Positions 58,905 through 64,000 of a DNA stretch of 64,000 nucleotides are shown in pieces. The translations under genes and the position numbers were made by a program. Origin of the DNA: an uncultured Latescibacterota bacterium. Its GTDB lineage: Bacteria; Latescibacterota; UBA2968; UBA8231. Where the stretch lies: NCBI GenBank assembly GCA_958295495.1, contig OY282352.1, positions 992,001 to 1,056,000 of the forward strand, in the 5' to 3' direction. Position 1 is the first letter of the stretch, and every line of letters begins with the position of its first letter. A model generated the notes under the pieces. The model saw nothing but the letters and a program-made list of their open reading frames with translations. It was not told the origin of the DNA and searched no databases.

Positions 58905-61087
58905 TCTCCCTACTAAAACGCCTGTTCGCAGCCCGTCACCGCATTGCCTTTCATCTCTACATGGGCATCGGCACGGCCGTGGCCCTCACCATGGTCGCGA
59001 GCTTGGTGGCCTGGTTTTCCTTCGACCAAGTCGGCGAAGCCCAAAGGCAGGTAAACGAGCGGGCCGTCCCGGAGATAGCCACTGCTTTTGCGGTCGCCCA
59101 GCAAAGTGGCTCCCTCGCAGCGGCAGCTCCGCGCTTGGCAGCGGCCGAGACGCCGATGGCATTTGCCGAGGTCGCGGCCAAAGTCGCCTCCGAGCGGGAC
59201 GACTTTAAAAAGCAATTGGCGGCCCTGACCCAGCAGGGCGCAGCCGAGGAACGCTTCGCGCGGATTCGCGCCCGCGGCGACACCCTCATCGCCAACATCA
59301 ACGCGATTGAGGAATCGGTGGCCAAGCGCTTTGACCTCAACGTGCGCAGCCACGTGTTGCACAAAAACCTAGAGGCATTGCAAAACGAGTTGACCGGCAT
59401 CTTGATTCCGGCCATCGACGATCAGCTGTTCTACGCAATGACCGGCTACCGCACCCTCGGCCAACCGCCCGTACCCCGCGTTCAGCACCTTTCAGAGGCC
59501 GAACTTTCTCGCTATCGCGGTCTAGCCGAGTTGCAGGAAGGGGCCACTACGGCCATGCGGCTGCTAGCCAACGCCTTCAACTTGTCGGACGTGCGCCTGC
59601 TAGCGCCTTTACACGAGCGTTTCGATTCCACAGTCGGGGGGATTGAGCGAAAACTCGCCACACTGGGCGAGGGGCCCTTGCACAGCGCACTCAGCCGGAC
59701 CTTTGACCGCCTGTTCGACTTGGGCCGCGGGGACGAGAAGATCTTCGCCCTACGTGCCTCGGAACTCCAGCTCGTCGAACAGCAACGAACACTGCTCGAC
59801 CGCAACCGCGATTTGTCCATTGAACTAGTCGCCGAGGTCGAGGGCCTAGTGGATACGGCCCGCGCGAGCGCCCAAGAGGCCACGCAAACCTCCACCCAAG
59901 CCATCTTCACCGGCCGCAAAATTTTGCTCGCTCTTAACGCAATTAGCATCGCCGGAGCGGTCCTGATCGCTTGGCTGTTCGTCGGTCGGGTGCTACTGCG
60001 CCGCCTCGGATTTTTGTCGAACCGAATGCGCCGCATGGCGGAAGGCGACCTAGAGGCAAAGATCGAGATGTCCGGACGCGACGAGGTCGCAGACATGGCC
60101 GCGGCTCTCGAAATTTTTCGCCGCCACTCTTTGGAGGCTCAGCGGCTCAACTTGGTGGAAAAGCTGGCCGCCGATTTGGAAGAGAAAAATGCCACGCTCG
60201 AAAAGGTGCTCGACGATCTGCAGCAAGCACAGGATCAGATCGTCATGCGCGAAAAACTAGCCGCCCTCGGCGAGCTCACCGCGGGCGTGGCACACGAAAT
60301 CCAGAATCCCTTGAACTTCGTCAAGAACTTCGCGGAAGTCTCGGAGGAACTGTTAGAGGAATTGCAAGAGGTCTTAGAGCAAGACGGCCAGAAACTAGAG
60401 GAAGAGCCGCGCGAGCTAATCAACGAGATCAACGGCGACTTGACCGATAATCTCGGGCGCATCCGCGAACACGGCGAGCGCGCCAACCGCATTGTCCGCG
60501 ACATGCTGCAGATGGGTCGCGGGTCGGGCGATGCACAGCTCGCGGAGATCAACGCCCTGCTCAACGAACACGCCCGCCTCGCTTTCCACAGCGCACGAGC
60601 GACCAGTGAAGATTTTCAGCTCGACATCAGGGAGGATTTAGACGAGGCGGTCGGGGAGTTAGAAGTGGTCCCGCAGGACTTGGCCCGCGTCTTTTTGAAC
60701 ATGGTGAGCAATGCCTGCTACGCCACTAACGAGAAGCGCCACTCTCCAGAGACGGCATCCGACTACGTACCCACCCTCTGGATTAGCACCCAGCGAATGC
60801 CCAACCAAGTCGAAGTCCGCATCCGCGACAATGGGAACGGGATCCCGCCGGATGTTGTTGACAAGATCTTCAACCCGTTCTTTACGACTAAGCCGACCGA
60901 TCAGGGAACCGGGCTTGGGCTCGCGCTGTCCAACGACATCGTGCGCGAACACGGGGGTGCCATCAAGGTTCACTCCGAGCCTGGAGAATTTACCGAGATG
61001 ACTATCGAGCTGCCCACGGTGCGGCCGACGACTCTGCAATCAGCCGCAGCCGATTCAGACGAGGCGTCCCCCCCCGCCTCAGTTTGA
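58901..61087 (+). CDS. Membrane histidine kinase of the partner-switch cluster
   Basis: 728 residues. TM1 (~19-38) and TM2 (~341-363) enclose a long helical periplasmic domain. HAMP follows, then a coiled coil (LVEKLAADLEEKNATLEKVL). H465 in AGVAHEIQNPLN is the phospho-acceptor, with an insert of Glu-rich helix (EELLEELQEVLEQ). ATPase motifs are NMVSNACYATNE, DNGNGIPPDVV and DQGTGLGLALSND. Its gene overlaps the binding-protein gene by 4 bp; together they likely sense a small ligand and phosphorylate the receiver-phosphatase encoded three genes upstream. Confidence 0.9.
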   Translation: MISLLKRLFAARHRIAFHLYMGIGTAVALTMVASLVAWFSFDQVGEAQRQVNERAVPEIATAFAVAQQSGSLAAAAPRLAAAETPMAFAEVAAKVASERDDFKKQLAALTQQGAAEERFARIRARGDTLIANINAIEESVAKRFDLNVRSHVLHKNLEALQNELTGILIPAIDDQLFYAMTGYRTLGQPPVPRVQHLSEAELSRYRGLAELQEGATTAMRLLANAFNLSDVRLLAPLHERFDSTVGGIERKLATLGEGPLHSALSRTFDRLFDLGRGDEKIFALRASELQLVEQQRTLLDRNRDLSIELVAEVEGLVDTARASAQEATQTSTQAIFTGRKILLALNAISIAGAVLIAWLFVGRVLLRRLGFLSNRMRRMAEGDLEAKIEMSGRDEVADMAAALEIFRRHSLEAQRLNLVEKLAADLEEKNATLEKVLDDLQQAQDQIVMREKLAALGELTAGVAHEIQNPLNFVKNFAEVSEELLEELQEVLEQDGQKLEEEPRELINEINGDLTDNLGRIREHGERANRIVRDMLQMGRGSGDAQLAEINALLNEHARLAFHSARATSEDFQLDIREDLDEAVGELEVVPQDLARVFLNMVSNACYATNEKRHSPETASDYVPTLWISTQRMPNQVEVRIRDNGNGIPPDVVDKIFNPFFTTKPTDQGTGLGLALSNDIVREHGGAIKVHSEPGEFTEMTIELPTVRPTTLQSAAADSDEASPPASV

Positions 61088-61417
61088 TTGCGACAGGGCG
61101 GCGAGGGCTTCCTCTTCGGAGGCGTGGATCGCAATGATCTTGTCAAAACCGCTGATTTCAAAAATTTCCCGTATCGGCTCCGAAAGCGAGCACAGCGCGA
61201 ACTGGGCACTGCGCTGCTGGAGCGTTTTGGCAATCAGCAGGAACGTCCGCAGGCCCGCGCTGCTGATGTAGTTGATGGCCGCCAAATCGACGAGCACCGC
61301 GCCGCTGTCCGCGCCGATCGCCTCGCTTAAGGCATCGTAAAAGTCGCGGGCATTGACTCCGTCGATGCGGCCTTCGGGCTTGGCGATTAATACTCCGTCC
61401 TTCTGTTCGGTGTTCAC
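61079..61417 (-). CDS. STAS-domain anti-sigma factor antagonist
   Basis: 112 residues. GVLIAKPEGRIDGVNARDFY, VLVDLAAINYISSAGLRTFL and a short acidic end fit RsbV/SpoIIAA. The acceptor serine is S52 or S53 in YISSAGLR. Convergent with the kinase gene, overlapping its last 9 bp. It should be the substrate of the RsbW-like kinase and of the SpoIIE-type phosphatase nearby, completing a partner switch. Confidence 0.88.
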   Translation of the reverse strand: MNTEQKDGVLIAKPEGRIDGVNARDFYDALSEAIGADSGAVLVDLAAINYISSAGLRTFLLIAKTLQQRSAQFALCSLSEPIREIFEISGFDKIIAIHASEEEALAALSQSN

Positions 61418-61462
61418 TTGATCTCCTACCTTTCTAAATGGTATGCACCGGTTTCTGGCCGG

Positions 61463-62845
61463 TTATGAATTGTTCCGAATTTGGTCAACATCATCCTGAT
61501 CGGGCATGAGCACAAACTCAGGATACGCTTCGATTCCGAGCTCTGCGGTATCCTGGCCGAGCTCCTCAACGCTCTGCGACACCCGCACTCCCATCATCTT
61601 GTCCAAAACTTTCCACGAGAGCCACGAAGCTGCAAACGCGAACGCGCCCACCGCCAGCACCCCGATGAGCTGGACGCCGAAATTGCCATCGGCTGCAATG
61701 CAGACCGCAAGGGTCCCCCAGATGCCGGCGAACAAGTGGACCGGAATCGCACCTACTATGTCGTCCACCTTAACGATCTCCAACAACCGCATCCCGCCGA
61801 CGCTCAACGCGCTGCCTACAGCACCGATTACGAGCGCCCAGTAGTGATCGACGATATCTGGCCCGGCCGTAATGGAGACGAGACCGGCGAGCGCGCCGTT
61901 GAGGATGGCGAGCAGATCGATGCGCCCTAGGAGGGGCCGCGACAAGCAGAGAGCAGCCACGACGCCGGCCGCGGCCGCAAGGTTGGTATTCACGAGCACG
62001 TTGCTCATGGCGATTGCATCGGTCGCACTCGACAGCGCGAGCTGCGAGCCGCCGTTGAAGCCGAACCACCCCAGCCACAAAATGAAGACTCCCAAGGTCA
62101 CGGAGGGGACGTTGGAAGGCGGCGTGACCTTGACGCTGCCGTCGGAGCGAAATTTTCCGAACCGCGCCCCGACGACGCACGCCCCGGCGAGTGCTGCCCA
62201 ACCCCCCGTCGAATGCACGATGGTAGAGCCGGCGAAATCCTTAAACCCCATTGCACTGAGCCAGCCGCCGCCCCAAGTCCAAGCCCCGACGATGGGATAA
62301 ATGATCATCGTCAACACGATCGTAAAAACAAAAAACGCCCATAGGTTCACCCGCTCGGCCAGCGTACCCGATACAATAGAAGCGGTCGTCGCCACGAAGA
62401 CCATCTGAAAAAACCAGTCCGACATGGTGGCATAGCCGGCCTTTGTCACGTCTGCGATGACCGCTTCGCCAGACAACAGCTTGAGCTCATCGCCCGAAGG
62501 CCCGTATAAAAACTTGAAAGTGCCAACCCAGCCTTCCTGCACGTCAACGTACATGAGGTTGTAGCCGATCAAGTAGTACGTAATCCCGGCAATCGAATAA
62601 AGTCCGATGTTCTTGAGGCAGATCATGGAGGCGTTCTTGGTGCGCACGGAGCCGGCTTCGAGCATGGTAAAGCCCGCGCACATCCACATTACGAGCACGC
62701 CCCAGATGAGAAACGAGAAGGTGTTGAGGATGAATTGCAGCTCTTCGCCGCTTGCGGCATAGGCCCCGGTCGCCCCCATTAGGATGCCGCAGGCCGCGAT
62801 AAATCCGCCCGCCCGCAATGCGTCGTCACTCAATTTTCTAATCAT
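61463..62845 (-). CDS. amt: Ammonium transporter
   Basis: 460 residues of Amt/MEP type. It opens with a signal-like helix (AGGFIAACGILMGATGAYAA), then WGVLVMWMCAGFTMLEAGSV, the pore region DFAGSTIVHSTGGWAALAGA, GWFGFNGGSQLALS and VDDIVGAIPVHLFAGIWGT, which holds the second pore His (VHLFAG). The C-terminal tail (DKMMGVRVSQSVEELGQDTA) carries the conserved GMRVSxxxExxGLD-type PII-binding region, though with changes. It imports ammonium, gated by PII, and fits with glnD in the same window. ATG preceded by AAGGAGA. Confidence 0.94.
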   Translation of the reverse strand: MIRKLSDDALRAGGFIAACGILMGATGAYAASGEELQFILNTFSFLIWGVLVMWMCAGFTMLEAGSVRTKNASMICLKNIGLYSIAGITYYLIGYNLMYVDVQEGWVGTFKFLYGPSGDELKLLSGEAVIADVTKAGYATMSDWFFQMVFVATTASIVSGTLAERVNLWAFFVFTIVLTMIIYPIVGAWTWGGGWLSAMGFKDFAGSTIVHSTGGWAALAGACVVGARFGKFRSDGSVKVTPPSNVPSVTLGVFILWLGWFGFNGGSQLALSSATDAIAMSNVLVNTNLAAAAGVVAALCLSRPLLGRIDLLAILNGALAGLVSITAGPDIVDHYWALVIGAVGSALSVGGMRLLEIVKVDDIVGAIPVHLFAGIWGTLAVCIAADGNFGVQLIGVLAVGAFAFAASWLSWKVLDKMMGVRVSQSVEELGQDTAELGIEAYPEFVLMPDQDDVDQIRNNS

Positions 62846-62989
62846 GTCGATCTCCTTCCTTTGATTGCTTTGACTGAGCCGATACTACTCTAGCGGTTTT
62901 ATACGATAGCCAATAGCCAATCCTCCCGCAATCACCACGTCACTTCCGAGCCACCAAACAACAGGGAACAGGGTCTGAATATCGCTGAT

Positions 62990-64000
62990 CTAGTCTGCGG
63001 CAGGCGTCGCGCGCTCCGCGACCCGCACGATCGCGTCCAGTTTCTCGCTAATCTCGGGATCAATCTCGCTATCGGGGACGCGCTCCGCCAACTCGTAGAA
63101 ATTTTTCTTGCCATCAGGTTGGGTAGGCCGAGCGTCTCGAAGTAGGACTTGAAGAGCGGAACCAGAAAGTCATCGCTGGCTTTGACGTCGGCATTCCAAG
63201 GCGATCCCTTGCCAAGCGTCTTTAGGGCCGACTCTACTTCCTCAATGGCTTGGCCCATCGCGTTCTGACGCTTCCCCTCTTCAGCCGACGTGAACAGCGG
63301 TCCCGTCGCCGCCGCGTACGCTTCGAGTGTGGTCCGCGAGCAGACGTAGTTCTCAATCTCTCGGCGTTTCCAGATCAGGCATTTGACCGGGGAAATATCG
63401 AGTGGCTCTGATTCGAGGCGATCAAAAAGGGCGACTCCACCAAGCGCGGGAAAAGCTTCCCGCAGGCCGTAGTAGTGGTTCTGAACTGCTGGGAGTTGGT
63501 TCCCCACATATTTCACGAATGGCCGCTCAAGCGCCTGAATCGCGCGGTTGTGTCTCAGCCGTCTAGCAAAAGCCTGCATTATCGCTAGATCCGTTGAACC
63601 CCTAGGTAGAGCACCCAACCGGTCTGTTCCGCCTGATAGTACTGCTCAAACCCGATCTCCCTGAGCACCTTCGAGACTTGGCTACCGCGGTCGTTGATGC
63701 GGTGCGGCTGGCCGACGAAGGCAACGACCAAGTCCCGGTCCGCGGCTTTGTTGAGCAGCACTTAGGAGTGGCTGGCGGCGATGATCTGGCTGTTGCTGGT
63801 ACGCGCCACATCGGTGAGCAGGCGGTATATCTGGTGCTGGCGAAGTATCTCTAGGTGCGCGTCAGTCTTCCCAGATCGCTTCTCGTTCCAGCGCTTGAAG
63901 CCGATGTCCCATAAGGCGAGTGCCTGCATGGCCGAGGTCTTCCCGGAGTTGTTGGGGCCGATGAAGACCACTGGATTTCCAAGTTCGATCTCAACCTCGC
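62990..64000 (-). pseudogene. Broken AAA/OLD-like ATPase, runs off the window
   Basis: The plus-strand end enters the gene in frame: EVEIELGNPVVFIGPNNSGK with P-loop GPNNSGKT. A stop (TAA at about 63764) replaces GAA in IIAASHS-EVLLNKAADRD. A frame slip at about 63605 interrupts WVLYLEGSTDLAIMQ, and another near 63105 cuts NLMARK from KNFYELAERVPDSEID. Other parts are clear: RRREIENYVCSRTTLEAYAA, ALFDRLESEPLD. OLD-like ATP-dependent nucleases function in phage defence. Three lesions mean it is not functional. The 5' end lies outside. Confidence 0.75.

Overview
The window is 64 kb of about 60% GC DNA from a Gram-negative bacterium. It encodes TonB-dependent, porin-type and RND outer-envelope proteins, many lipoproteins, and a redox protein with a C-terminal FlgD-like sorting/Ig module. 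This mix recalls uncultivated FCB-type lineages such as Latescibacterota, but that placement is inference: the window has no rRNA and no tRNA that I could find.

Layout. 1-4.5 kb: end of an aldo/keto reductase, an NHL propeller, an outer-membrane barrel protein, a TlpA-like thioredoxin, and a second thioredoxin-fold gene. That last gene has an in-frame UGA exactly where the first redox Cys should be (U-P-Y-C) and a good bacterial SECIS-like hairpin just after it, so it is very likely a selenoprotein. 4.5-9.7 kb: a three-gene leftward operon of a lipoprotein solute-binding protein, a sensor kinase and a sigma-54 response regulator, with no transporter. 9.8-31.1 kb: an accessory region built from reshuffled modules. 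These are 6-bladed propeller lipoproteins, a periplasmic thioredoxin-like protein, an FGE/SUMF1-fold protein, tiny Cys-containing peptide genes with a shared leader (His-Lys-Pro..Tyr-Gly), three near-identical AAA-ATPase/PD-(D/E)XK genes plus an internal fragment, two RND efflux systems (one split by a single in-frame TAG, its end overwritten by the ATPase fragment), and decayed toxin-antitoxin genes. Four copies of a ~230-270 bp AT-rich intergenic repeat, all in one orientation, carry a conserved leftward promoter-like hexamer pair with exact 17-nt spacing.

31.1-41.4 kb: lactonase-like propeller, PH-like membrane protein, EamA transporter, threonine dehydratase-like enzyme, then a graveyard of defence/TA genes (YhcG/DUF1016 tail, PcfJ-like, McrB/McrC remnants, MNT-HEPN, PIN, HicAB), ending at glnD. 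41.5-53.4 kb: a rightward heme/iron acquisition cluster: porin-like protein, imelysin-like lipoprotein, di-heme oxidoreductase, TonB receptor, frameshifted cytochrome-like gene, two-repeat HmuY-like protein, small Cys protein, HmuS-like protein and an HmuTUV ABC importer. 53.8-56.1 kb: two medium-chain dehydrogenases. 56.1-61.4 kb: a signalling cluster (receiver-SpoIIE phosphatase, RsbW-like kinase, Leu/Ile/Val-type binding protein, histidine kinase, convergent STAS protein) that looks like a partner switch fed by a ligand sensor. 61.4-62.8 kb: ammonium transporter. 63.0 kb to the end: a broken OLD-like ATPase running off the window.

The best candidates for something new are the UxxC selenoprotein operon and the peptide/propeller/thioredoxin/FGE module with its repeats and covarying hairpins.
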